Shown here: positions 16,786 through 23,949 of the stretch, one piece after another | How the letters are laid out: each line of letters opens with the position of its first letter | Numbering within the stretch: the stretch's first letter is position 1 | DNA from: JAAXTX01 sp037139695 | Lineage (GTDB): Bacteria > Patescibacteriota > Minisyncoccia > Moranbacterales > UBA1568 | NCBI GenBank assembly: GCA_037139695.1 | Contig: JBAXFX010000006.1 | Span: forward strand, 1-30,107 | Direction: 5' to 3' | Length of the DNA stretch: 30,107 nt | Position numbers and translations under genes: made by a program | The notes under the pieces: generated by a model | What the model was told of the DNA's origin: nothing | The model's input: only the letters and a program-made list of their open reading frames with translations | Database searches by the model: none

Positions 16786-17535
16786 CTATTCCCGATGGTT
16801 CCTCCGCCACAAGACGAACGCGATACCGAGGACCAGGAAGAATCCTGCAACGGTCGCGACGACTACCCAGATAGGATATGATTGCTGTTGGGCGGCCGCG
16901 GGAGGCATAGACGCGGGATGAGAAACCGTGTTATCCGACGAGGGCAACGGCAGCGGGTTCACCGCCGGAATCGCACCGCTCTTGTAGAGGATCGGCGTTC
17001 CGGACGGATCCTTTATGATTCCGTTGTTCTTATCGAGCAATGCCTGCGTCTGCGGGCTGTATTTCACGTTCCCGGAAGCACAGTCGGAAAGACAGGTATT
17101 GATATTCTCGCCCTTCTCGTACTCGCAGATACCGTTCGCATTACAGGTCACGAAATCCGCAAGACTCCCTTCAAGAAGAACCTCCCCGGTTCTAACCAAA
17201 GTGAGTTGGAACCGATTCACGATACTGAAATACGGGACCTCGAACGAATTCTTACCTTGCGGAATATCGAAGTGCGTGGAAACCGCTTTCGCCCCGCTCA
17301 CATCGAACATATCGAGACTGTACGGACCGACATGTATCGCATGCGAAAACTCTGAAAATGAAAACGCGGGATCGTCGATTTTCGAAACTGATTTGGGTAC
17401 GGATGTATCAAACATGATCTTCTCTCCATTTCGTTCAAAATGAAAAACGAAAACATCCTCGGCAGAAGCCTTGGATAGCGGGATCAACACGAAGAGAAGC
17501 GATACCGCGACAACCAGACCAGAACGATAGTTCAT
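16786..17535 (-). CDS. Secreted Cys-motif protein with C-terminal membrane anchor
   Basis: This 249-residue protein has a signal peptide (MNYRSGLVVAVSLLFVLIPL, cleavage near KASA), an outside beta-rich domain of about 110 residues, then the motif CNANGICEYEKGENINTC followed by LSDC. That Cys-rich pattern (C-x-x-G-x-C-E-x-x-E-x-x-x-x-C) recurs in exported proteins of Patescibacteria and archaea. A proline-rich linker leads to a C-terminal membrane helix (WVVVATVAGFFLVLGIAFVL) and RRNHRE. ATG at 17535 is chosen because it begins the signal peptide. It follows the three-domain SGNH/pilin protein by only 13 bases, which suggests a shared job at the cell surface. The function is unknown. Confidence 0.75.
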   Translation of the reverse strand: MNYRSGLVVAVSLLFVLIPLSKASAEDVFVFHFERNGEKIMFDTSVPKSVSKIDDPAFSFSEFSHAIHVGPYSLDMFDVSGAKAVSTHFDIPQGKNSFEVPYFSIVNRFQLTLVRTGEVLLEGSLADFVTCNANGICEYEKGENINTCLSDCASGNVKYSPQTQALLDKNNGIIKDPSGTPILYKSGAIPAVNPLPLPSSDNTVSHPASMPPAAAQQQSYPIWVVVATVAGFFLVLGIAFVLWRRNHRE

Positions 17536-17548
17536 AAGAATGCCATTA

Positions 17549-18967
17549 CTATTTGCAACTGTTAAGGTATCTCTCAACGCGACCGCAGTAATCATTCGTC
17601 GTATGCGCACAATCATCCGGTACTCCGCGATTCCAACAACAAGCGACTTTTCGGATATCGGTAATGGTGCAATTGTGTTTACTATTATCATTTATAAGCC
17701 ATGCCGTGCAGTTCATATCGAGTGTAATGTCGTTCTGTATCTTCGTACAGGTTTCAGTCGGCGTACCGGTAATTCCGCATTTCGTTCTATTCGCCGGCAA
17801 CAGCTGACCGTATCCGCATGAACCCTTCCCATCACTCGAGACGGATTTATTACATCCCTCTCCTCCTGCAATGATCGAAAGCAGGATGTTGCCCGGAACG
17901 CCGAAAGTATTCCCATTGATAGCACCGACGATCGAGGTATCCGTGGCGCATTTTCCGGTCGTACAGGTGGTGGCGGCGCCGCCACCGTTCGCGGCGGTCG
18001 TAGCGCCGTTACCGGGAGCGACATAGGTTCCGGCAGCAGTCGTTCCGGCCGTCGATTTCGTACTGCATTCGAAAACGAATCCATTCACTCCCTTAAACGT
18101 GACTCCTACCCCGAGATCGTTCTTCGCATTGAAGATATAGAACATGACCAAGTTGACGATAAACCATGCGAACAGCACGATGACGATACCCATAAGAGTC
18201 GTCTTGATGCCGTTCTTGGCCAAGGTAATCATTTTCTCGTCACCGGCCGAAACGACATAGACGATACCCATCGCCGTGATGACCGCAAGGCCGATGAATA
18301 CCATGATATCACGGATGATCTTAATGATGTTGCTGATGCCGGTAATGAAGTGACAAAGCGTACACGGGCATTGTGACGATCCACCACATGGCACGAGTCC
18401 CGAACTGGCATCGACACAAGCGATACCTCCCGCAGCAGATCCCGGTGTTGTCACAGGCCCTGGTGTTGGCGGAGTAGCTGAGCCAAGAGCTGTCTTTACT
18501 GCGGTAGCTAGGGTTGAATAGCTTTGCGGATGTATTCCATCCGAACCAGCAGTAAAAGGAACCGTAGCATCACCGTAAGAAGCCGCTATTCCTTGTATAA
18601 CTGCTTTCATTGCCGCATCATTCGGCAAAATCCAGACAGTTTTAGCGCTTGGCTGCTTGTCACGAATTGCTCTTAGGTAGGATTGTTGTTGTGCGGCGGT
18701 AAAGTTTTGACCTACATCATTACTCCCTGCAGAAATCACCATTTGAGTGAACGTACCCGAGCCATCGAATCCTGCTATGGCTTTCGAAGTGGCACCCACG
18801 ACCGCTGACGTCTTCGTCGGTGTAAGCTGAGCGGCAGTCCCTACAGCAATACTATCGCCGATGACCAAGAGCGTCTCTGCAGCAGATACAGTTAAAGGAC
18901 TCATCAAAAAAACAAATACTCCGATGAAAAGACTCGAAAGAAAAATTCTCATATGATAAAGTTTCAC
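17549..18967 (-). CDS. SGNH hydrolase - pilin-like membrane domain - lytic transglycosylase-like fusion
   Basis: Three modules lie in one 472-residue chain. After a signal peptide (about 1-29), residues 32-162 form an SGNH/GDSL esterase: block I is VIGDSIAVG with Ser39, GSND holds Asn83, and SDGIHP holds Asp143 and His146. Residues 200-282 have the C-x-C-x-x-C run and two membrane helices of TrbC/VirB2-like pilins (IMVFIGLAVITAMGIVYVVS and LMGIVIVLFAWFIVNLVMFY). After a low-complexity linker, residues 345-472 resemble a lysozyme-like transglycosylase: VPGNILLSIIAGGEG with candidate catalytic Glu370, then GSCGYGQLLPAN; this domain is rich in cysteines. The chain may deacetylate and cut peptidoglycan. 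The start is a GTG; ATG at 18952 is an alternative. It heads its operon. Confidence 0.8.
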   Translation of the reverse strand: MKLYHMRIFLSSLFIGVFVFLMSPLTVSAAETLLVIGDSIAVGTAAQLTPTKTSAVVGATSKAIAGFDGSGTFTQMVISAGSNDVGQNFTAAQQQSYLRAIRDKQPSAKTVWILPNDAAMKAVIQGIAASYGDATVPFTAGSDGIHPQSYSTLATAVKTALGSATPPTPGPVTTPGSAAGGIACVDASSGLVPCGGSSQCPCTLCHFITGISNIIKIIRDIMVFIGLAVITAMGIVYVVSAGDEKMITLAKNGIKTTLMGIVIVLFAWFIVNLVMFYIFNAKNDLGVGVTFKGVNGFVFECSTKSTAGTTAAGTYVAPGNGATTAANGGGAATTCTTGKCATDTSIVGAINGNTFGVPGNILLSIIAGGEGCNKSVSSDGKGSCGYGQLLPANRTKCGITGTPTETCTKIQNDITLDMNCTAWLINDNSKHNCTITDIRKVACCWNRGVPDDCAHTTNDYCGRVERYLNSCK

Positions 18968-19011
18968 TTTCTCTTGAATAACACAAAAAGTCTATAGTAT
19001 CCATCCGGCTA

Positions 19012-19020
19012 ATTATACCA
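19012..19020 (-). promoter_or_regulatory. Extended -10 promoter for the SGNH/pilin operon
   Basis: On the minus strand TGG (19020-19018) stands directly before TATAAT (19017-19012), an extended -10 element. The -35 position reads TTCCAA, a weak match. The start point would be near 19005, about 38 bases before the GTG. Confidence 0.6.
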
Positions 19021-19031
19021 CAACCCGATCA

Positions 19032-20003
19032 TCATTGGAAACGGGCGGCAGAATGATACCGCTGGTACCACGCGACGAACTTCGCGATCCCATCGTAAAT
19101 ACGCGTCGAGGGCGCCCAGCCAAGCTCGCGGAGCTTCGAGATGTCCGCGACCGTCCGCGTCACGTCGCCTTGCTGCATCGGTTGCATCCGCTTTATCGCC
19201 TTCTTCCCGGCGTGCCGTTCCACCGCGGCGATGTAATCCGAGAGCGCCTCGTCCCGGTCTCCGCCGATATTCATAATACTCCCCTCCGGCAGATCGGCAT
19301 CAAGCGTCGTAAGCGTTCCGGACACAATGTCGTCGATATACGTGAAATTCCGACGCATGTCTCCGCCGTTATAGAGGTCAATCGGTTTCCCCTCGATGAT
19401 GTTTTGCACGAATTTATACACGCCCATGTCCGGCCGACCCCACGGCCCGTACACCGTGAAGAACCGTAACCCGGTCGTCTTGATCCCGTACACGCTCCCA
19501 TAGACATACGCCAGAAGCTCCGTCGCCTTCTTGGTCGCCGCATAGACCGACACGGGATGCTCCACCGGGTCGGATTCCGAGAACGGGATTTTCGCATTCT
19601 CGCCATAGACGGATGAGGACGACGCGTACACGAAATGCTTCGTACCGTACTTCCGGGCGCATTCGAGCATATTGAGCGTTCCCATCACGTTCACGTCGGC
19701 ATACAATTCGGGCCGCTCGAGCGAATACCGCACCCCTGCCATCGCTGCCAGATGAACGATCTTTTCCGGCTGTTCCTTCTCAAAGACGGTATCAAGAAAC
19801 GCCTTGTCACGGATATCACCCTCATACAGGCGGAACTTCCCCTCGTATCCGCCAAGGAATATCGAAATCCGGTCGCGCTTGAGCTGCGGATCGTAGTAGT
19901 CGTTGAAATTGTCGATGAGTATCGGAGTATCACCACGGTCCATCAGCGCCTTGGCCACCGCTGACCCGATGAATCCGGCCCCGCCGGTCACGAGTATGTT
20001 CAT
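19032..20003 (-). CDS. NAD-dependent epimerase, UDP-glucuronate 4-epimerase type
   Basis: This 323-residue short-chain dehydrogenase-type epimerase has the NAD-binding GGAGFIGSAV at residues 7-16, the HLAAMAGVRYS segment, the serine run SSSSVYG near 128-134 and the catalytic YAATK (Y154, K158). RFFTVYGPWGRPDMGVYKF is the hallmark of the UDP-glucuronate 4-epimerase group. It should convert UDP-glucuronate to UDP-galacturonate (or a similar pair) as donor for the glycosyltransferases nearby. The length is normal. The gene stands alone. A TATAAT-like box (20052-20047 on the minus strand) lies about 45 bases upstream, but without a good -35. Another UDP-hexose specificity is possible. Confidence 0.88.
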   Translation of the reverse strand: MNILVTGGAGFIGSAVAKALMDRGDTPILIDNFNDYYDPQLKRDRISIFLGGYEGKFRLYEGDIRDKAFLDTVFEKEQPEKIVHLAAMAGVRYSLERPELYADVNVMGTLNMLECARKYGTKHFVYASSSSVYGENAKIPFSESDPVEHPVSVYAATKKATELLAYVYGSVYGIKTTGLRFFTVYGPWGRPDMGVYKFVQNIIEGKPIDLYNGGDMRRNFTYIDDIVSGTLTTLDADLPEGSIMNIGGDRDEALSDYIAAVERHAGKKAIKRMQPMQQGDVTRTVADISKLRELGWAPSTRIYDGIAKFVAWYQRYHSAARFQ

Positions 20004-20067
20004 ATGCCTTTATTGTTGAATGATTTCATTATCATGCCATTTCTCAATTATACACTCCCTGTAAGGC

Positions 20068-20104
20068 TGTCTTTGCGAGCCCGTACTCGGGCGTGGCAAT
20101 CCAG
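20068..20104. repeat. REP-like hairpin element
   Basis: The stretch contains TGCGAGCCCGTACTCGGGCG and then TGGCAATCCAG, with a 5-bp stem (GCCCG 20079-20083, CGGGC 20088-20092) and a TACT loop. The frame TTTGCGAG...GTGGCAATCC is one I know as a short repeat in several bacterial groups; this attribution is from memory. Only one copy is in the window. Confidence 0.5.
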
Positions 20105-20390
20105 TATTTATGGCAGAGATCTGGACCGCCACAGATTTCCGAAGACGAAAATCTTCGCGGAGACGGAGGAAACGGGGAGGTCTTATCTTGGGAATGGTAT
20201 CTCATTGTTGGATTGATACACGGCTACATTGTTCTGTTGCTACACCGTTTGTTACATTGTCTCATTATTTCATTGTCGAATCAATCCATCCGATGCTCGT
20301 CCATCCATTTCTCACTCATTAACTGTAACCCTAGAAAACAACGCTTATGGCTAAAGAGAGCCATACTTACTTAGACATTAGCGCCGAACA

Positions 20391-20419
20391 TTGACAAGTA
20401 TGTTATCATGGTGTATAAT
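20391..20419 (+). promoter_or_regulatory. Perfect consensus sigma70 promoter
   Basis: TTGACA (20391-20396) and TATAAT (20414-20419) are both full consensus and separated by 17 bases. The start point would be near 20426, about 50 bases before the ATG at 20475. It is the strongest-looking promoter in the window. Confidence 0.92.
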
Positions 20420-20474
20420 ACATTTTACAAAGGATAGTAGTGATAGTCGGCCAAAAAATTTATCAGGGGGAAAT

Positions 20475-20636
20475 ATGCTGGACAAGCTCTTTTCAAATTT
20501 CGAATGGTATCGTCGTTGGACACGGGATAACTGGGTCCTTGTTGATACCGGCAAAGTCACAATGTGGCTCCGCGGCAATTCCGCAAAGATAGCGCGGACA
20601 CACAGCTATACATTCGTCCGTATGGACGCAGAGTAA
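20475..20636 (+). CDS. 53-residue Trp-rich protein of unknown function
   Basis: The predicted protein starts MLDKLFSNFEWYRRWTRDNW and ends TFVRMDAE. It is basic, has four tryptophans in 53 residues, and no signal peptide or membrane helix. A purine-rich ribosome site (AGGGGG, four bases before the ATG), a perfect consensus promoter and a strong terminator 20 bases past the stop all frame this one gene, which argues that it is real and highly expressed. I do not recognise the family. It could be a small nucleic-acid- or protein-binding regulator. The transcript of about 265 bases could also act as RNA, but the ribosome site favours translation. Confidence 0.75.
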   Translation: MLDKLFSNFEWYRRWTRDNWVLVDTGKVTMWLRGNSAKIARTHSYTFVRMDAE

Positions 20637-20656
20637 CCTTGATACCACCGCCTTTT

Positions 20657-20693
20657 GACCTTCACGAAATGAAATCGTGAAGGTCGTTTTTTT
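20657..20693 (+). terminator. Strong intrinsic terminator of the 53-residue gene
   Basis: GACCTTCACGA (20657-20667) pairs perfectly with TCGTGAAGGTC (20675-20685) around a 7-base loop, followed by GTTTTTTTA. On the opposite strand there is no T-run, so it acts on the plus strand only. It abuts the 3' end of the minus-strand gene at 20692. Confidence 0.95.
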
Positions 20694-21168
20694 ATGTCTC
20701 AATAACCTTGATATCTTTCGGGAGATCACCAAACGTCACTTCGATGACTTCAATCGGATGAACCGTTTCCGGGCTTTTGCAATCCATTCCCCTGAAATTA
20801 TCAAATTTATCCTTATCCAGAACGTACACATAACCGGTCTTGTGTTTCGCCCGCTCCATCAACACTCGGTCGGCTACGAAAAGCAATTGGTTGGCATTAT
20901 TGATTCCCATCCCATTCTCGAATTCCTTGCCATGTATCAATGACCTGAAAATGGCGCAATCGGCGTACGTGCTCGCGAAAACCGCCGGTTCGCCATCGTT
21001 CTCGTGTCGACCTGTCTCCTCATTATAGCCACAGGCCTGATGCGGTTCCAAAGCCTCGACACGTTCGTACGAACCATGAAAGACATATTTTCCTTCTTTT
21101 TCCAAGGACAACAGTCGTTCGCGTGCGGCGCTTATCTGTTCCTTATTGTTCGGCTGATCGAAATTCAT
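20692..21168 (-). CDS. ADP-ribosyltransferase-like protein (tentative)
   Basis: The 158 residues have no signal or membrane segment. After a helical start, YVFHGSYERVEALEPHQA (28-45), PAVFASTYADCAIFRSLI (61-78) and TGYVYVLDKDKF (111-122) follow in the order seen in small ADP-ribosyltransferase folds of the rifampin-transferase (Arr) kind: H-G-[ST] near the start, a [YF]-[FA]-[ST] strand with a following helix, then a Y-V-[LE] strand. This match is by motif order only; catalytic activity is unproven. Its end abuts the terminator of the convergent 53-residue gene. A 10-bp dyad lies 30-58 bases upstream of the start. It may also be an uncharacterised Patescibacteria family with another role. Confidence 0.6.
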   Translation of the reverse strand: MNFDQPNNKEQISAARERLLSLEKEGKYVFHGSYERVEALEPHQACGYNEETGRHENDGEPAVFASTYADCAIFRSLIHGKEFENGMGINNANQLLFVADRVLMERAKHKTGYVYVLDKDKFDNFRGMDCKSPETVHPIEVIEVTFGDLPKDIKVIET

Positions 21169-21197
21169 AGGTTATCGACAAAATACATTTGAATTCA

Positions 21198-21226
21198 GAT
21201 TTCGACTCCGTACTGCAGTCGAAATC
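21198..21226. promoter_or_regulatory. 10-bp perfect dyad upstream of the ART-like gene
   Basis: GATTTCGACT (21198-21207) and AGTCGAAATC (21217-21226) are exact inverted copies with a 9-base spacer. They lie 30-58 bases before the ATG at 21168, where an operator or a leader hairpin would sit. No clear promoter was found around it. Confidence 0.5.
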
Positions 21227-21273
21227 CAATACACCGATACAAACCTTACATTGGAAATTGATTAATATCACCT

Positions 21274-21294
21274 GCTCCCCTTTCGGAGGGGAGC
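21274..21294. repeat. GC-rich hairpin repeat
   Basis: GCTCCCCT (21274-21281) pairs with AGGGGAGC (21287-21294) around TTCGG, followed by a GA-rich tail (GAGGGTGAGGGGTGGGAG). It looks like one of the intergenic palindromic repeats of this genome rather than a terminator, because no T-run follows on either strand. Confidence 0.55.
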
Positions 21295-21371
21295 TCCTGA
21301 GTCTTCGAGGGTGAGGGGTGGGAGAAATTCCATATATCGCCACGCTGTGGCCTCGACACAAGTCAGTTCCC

Positions 21372-21435
21372 TGCCCGCTCATCCCTACAAGCGGGTCCGC
21401 TCACTTCGCCTTGCGGTGATGTAGCGGATTATCTG
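21372..21435 (-). repeat. Dispersed hairpin repeat, copy 2
   Basis: It shares CTGCCCGCTCAT, GCGGGTCCG and CGGATTATCTG with 264-361, with a shorter middle part. It ends directly at the TAG stop (21438-21436) of the glycosyltransferase gene, just as copy 1 ends at the DUF4012 stop. Confidence 0.6.
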
Positions 21436-22632
21436 CTATCTGACTCGTGCTATCGCTTCTTTCAGATATTCCACATATTCCCCGTCATCGGCGTCCGTCG
21501 TCACGTACCTGGAAAGAGCGGTTTTTCGAGCCTGCTCACCGATGCGCTTCCGAAGATCGGAATCGGTGATGAGACGTTCAAGCTTCTCCTCCCACTGCGC
21601 TTCGTCTGCGGCCACGAACCCGTCCACGCCGTCCGTGATCGCCTCGCGATACGTCTGCGTAGCGCACGCGACCGTCGGCACCCCGAGAATGCCAGCCTCA
21701 AAAAATTTCAGCTCGGATTTCCCCTCACAGAACGGATTGCCGATTTCAAGTGGCGCGATGATGATATCCGTCCGGGCAATATTTCCAAAATGCTGTTTCC
21801 GTGGAACATAATGCATCCGCTCGATCCGGTCAGGAAACGCATTGAATCGGTCATCGATAGTGAGCGGTCCGACGAGCAGCAATCGAAGGTTCGAATACTT
21901 CTCGAGCAAGCGCAGCAGCACTAAGGCGACAGTTCCGAAATCCTTATCGTGCCCGAGCGAGCCGCTGAAATAGCCGATCGTCACCGTATCGCGCGCTCCC
22001 GACGCGAGTCGCGCCATGCGCTCCTCGTAAAGCGGGGCTACGGTTTTCACGTCCGACTCGGGAAGTCGGTTCGGGATCACGAAGACGCGTTTCCCTTTCG
22101 TGCGGAGTTCGTCGGCGATGAACGAGGTCGAGGTCGTCGCCACCTTCACGTACGGATCGGCGAGGATCTCGCCACCGACGCCGTGTTCGTAGAGTTTCCG
22201 CTCGAGCGCGTTCATCACCCGCCAATAATCCATGTGCTTGAGGTACTTCGGATCATAAACAAGGTCGTCCGTCTCGAAGATAATCTCCTTCCCCTGCTTC
22301 TTGATTTCGGCGATGAGCTTCGCGACTGACGGCGTGAAAAGCACGCGATGAAAGACAAACACGGAAAATTTGTCCGCATACGACGAAAGGCGGGGGTTGT
22401 CCTGCACCGTGACTGACGAGGTGATACCGCGAAAGCCGATCTCCTCGGCCACATGCTTTGTCCGGAACCGGGCGCTGTCCCCCACCCCGCCGGTGATAAA
22501 CAACACGTCCGCCGGACGAACGCGTCCAAAGAGTGCGAGTCCCGCCGGGACGATGCGTTTCATCCCATGCACGAACCCCTCGCGCCGAAGCGTGTGCCAT
22601 GCCTTACCGATCTTGATCAAGAATAGTTTCAT
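21436..22632 (-). CDS. GT-B glycosyltransferase (GT4-like)
   Basis: This 398-residue protein has VLFITGGVGDSARFRTKHVA near 43-62, IIFETDDLVYDPKY at 117-130 and a donor-site motif GNPFCEGKSELKFFEAGILG (298-316) followed by VPTVAC. E312 is the conserved second glutamate, and K305 and E307 lie in the usual KxE spacing. These features fit a GT4-like family common in surface polysaccharide clusters; donor and acceptor are unknown. Its start is the ATG at 22632, 72 bases behind the neighbouring glycosyltransferase, and it is the last gene of the 26436-21436 unit. The stop codon touches a dispersed repeat. Confidence 0.85.
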   Translation of the reverse strand: MKLFLIKIGKAWHTLRREGFVHGMKRIVPAGLALFGRVRPADVLFITGGVGDSARFRTKHVAEEIGFRGITSSVTVQDNPRLSSYADKFSVFVFHRVLFTPSVAKLIAEIKKQGKEIIFETDDLVYDPKYLKHMDYWRVMNALERKLYEHGVGGEILADPYVKVATTSTSFIADELRTKGKRVFVIPNRLPESDVKTVAPLYEERMARLASGARDTVTIGYFSGSLGHDKDFGTVALVLLRLLEKYSNLRLLLVGPLTIDDRFNAFPDRIERMHYVPRKQHFGNIARTDIIIAPLEIGNPFCEGKSELKFFEAGILGVPTVACATQTYREAITDGVDGFVAADEAQWEEKLERLITDSDLRKRIGEQARKTALSRYVTTDADDGEYVEYLKEAIARVR

Positions 22633-22704
22633 ATATTTCTATCGATTCGTTGTCTCATGGTCGGATGGTTCTCATTCCCAAACCCATCTTCCAACGAACG
22701 GGTA

Positions 22705-23928
22705 TCATTCGGCTTCTTTTAAAATATTCCTAAAGATTTTTTCAAGCTTTTCCCCCGTCTTATCCCAGGTAAAATCCTGTACCTGGAGCCAGTTCTCGCG
22801 ACCAATATCGTCCCACGATTCCTGTTTCCCGGCAAGAGCAACAATCGCGGCCGCAAGTGCTTCAGGTGTGTTCGTGGCCACATACGCCCCCCAATCGCCG
22901 AGATAGTTCCGATTATTCGGCGTATCAAAACAAACGACTGGAAGTCCGGCAGCCATATATTGAAGCATTTTCCCACTTGCCTGACCAGTATCCTCATGCT
23001 TCGGATCGATCGCGATATCACTCATGCCGAGAATGTCACCGATGGAAAAATATGGGAGTGGTGAAACGACCGTCACACGACTGGCTGTCACTCCGTATTT
23101 CGAAAGGAGCGGATCAAGCAGGTCTCTCGGAAATCCGGCCAACACGAAATGAAGACCGGCATCGGAGCGAAGCGCGACGGGGATCGATCGGACAAGCGTC
23201 TCCACCCCCTTGTTCGGTATGAATGCGCCCGTATAGACCGCTACCGTCATATCGTTCGCGATTCCGTACCGGTCCCGGATCCGACGACGCCCATCGGCGT
23301 ACAGTGGCGAGAGATCCCGCGCGCCGTCGAGAACCGTCTCGACGATTCCCTTTTTCCGGACAGCCGATATCTCTTCCGCGCTCGCCCACGAACTCGCCAC
23401 GGCCGCATCACACATGTCCTCAATCCAGGATTCGATCATACGGAATATGCCACGAAGCAGGCTTCCACGGAGATATGAATGTGAGACCATCTCGCGCGTC
23501 AGGCTTCCTTGAAAATCCGCAACGAGCTTTGGCCGCTCCCCGTGCAGACGAAGCAATAACGATGCGACCCAGGCGATCGCCACGCCCTCGTGGATATGCG
23601 CATGAATAACGTCCGGATGGAATTCGCGTGCGAGCGTATACGTCTTGCGGATGAGAAGCAGGTCGAGGACTATTTTCTGCCAGTCCGGACCGGCCTCGAG
23701 CTTGCGATACCAAAAAAGCAGGCGACGGATACGTCGTACCTCGATGCCGGGATTTTCGGATACCGGAATATCGCTCCCGATATGATAGGTCGCGATCTTC
23801 ACCTCGTGACCGCGACGAACAAGCGCCCGTGCCTCCTCGAGGATGCGTATATGCATCCCGCGGTCGGCAAAAAACGGGGTCGGAGCGACCATGAGTATCT
23901 TCAGGGATGGTCCCGTGTCGTTCAGCAT
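22705..23928 (-). CDS. GT4-family glycosyltransferase with Q in place of second Glu
   Basis: This 407-residue GT-B protein opens with KILMVAPTPFFADRGMHIRI (10-29), a typical GT4 acceptor-domain start, and has VAVYTGAFIPNKGVETLV (228-245) at the donor domain. The usual E-x7-E region reads HEDTGQASGKMLQYMAAGLP: residue 323 is Gln where LLEYMA-type relatives have Glu. The fold is clear, but the change could alter donor binding or rate. It starts 21 bases after the ClpB-like gene and is followed by another glycosyltransferase, so all three are probably co-transcribed. Confidence 0.87.
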   Translation of the reverse strand: MLNDTGPSLKILMVAPTPFFADRGMHIRILEEARALVRRGHEVKIATYHIGSDIPVSENPGIEVRRIRRLLFWYRKLEAGPDWQKIVLDLLLIRKTYTLAREFHPDVIHAHIHEGVAIAWVASLLLRLHGERPKLVADFQGSLTREMVSHSYLRGSLLRGIFRMIESWIEDMCDAAVASSWASAEEISAVRKKGIVETVLDGARDLSPLYADGRRRIRDRYGIANDMTVAVYTGAFIPNKGVETLVRSIPVALRSDAGLHFVLAGFPRDLLDPLLSKYGVTASRVTVVSPLPYFSIGDILGMSDIAIDPKHEDTGQASGKMLQYMAAGLPVVCFDTPNNRNYLGDWGAYVATNTPEALAAAIVALAGKQESWDDIGRENWLQVQDFTWDKTGEKLEKIFRNILKEAE

Positions 23929-23949
23929 GCCGTTTCGGAAAAGGGTATA

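Larger units (their letters stand above)
20004..20474. other. 471-base gene-free stretch with repeat element and promoters
   Basis: No gene is seen here. It holds a possible -10 box for the epimerase gene (20047-20052, minus strand), a hairpin repeat (20068-20104), an AT-rich stretch with an 8-bp inverted pair (GGATTGAT at 20210, ATCAATCC at 20280), and the perfect promoter (20391-20419) and 50-base leader of the 53-residue gene. The middle 270 bases look like decayed repeat sequence. Confidence 0.6.

Noticed and set aside
15941..18967. A type IV secretion system
   Set aside because: Only a VirB2-like helix pair and a transglycosylase-like domain are present. There is no VirB4, VirB11, VirD4 or relaxase gene in the window.
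20426..20690. Known housekeeping RNA (6S, RNase P, tmRNA) from the strong promoter at 20391
   Set aside because: The transcript has a ribosome site and an open frame, and I could not match it to any of these folds; the protein reading explains it better.
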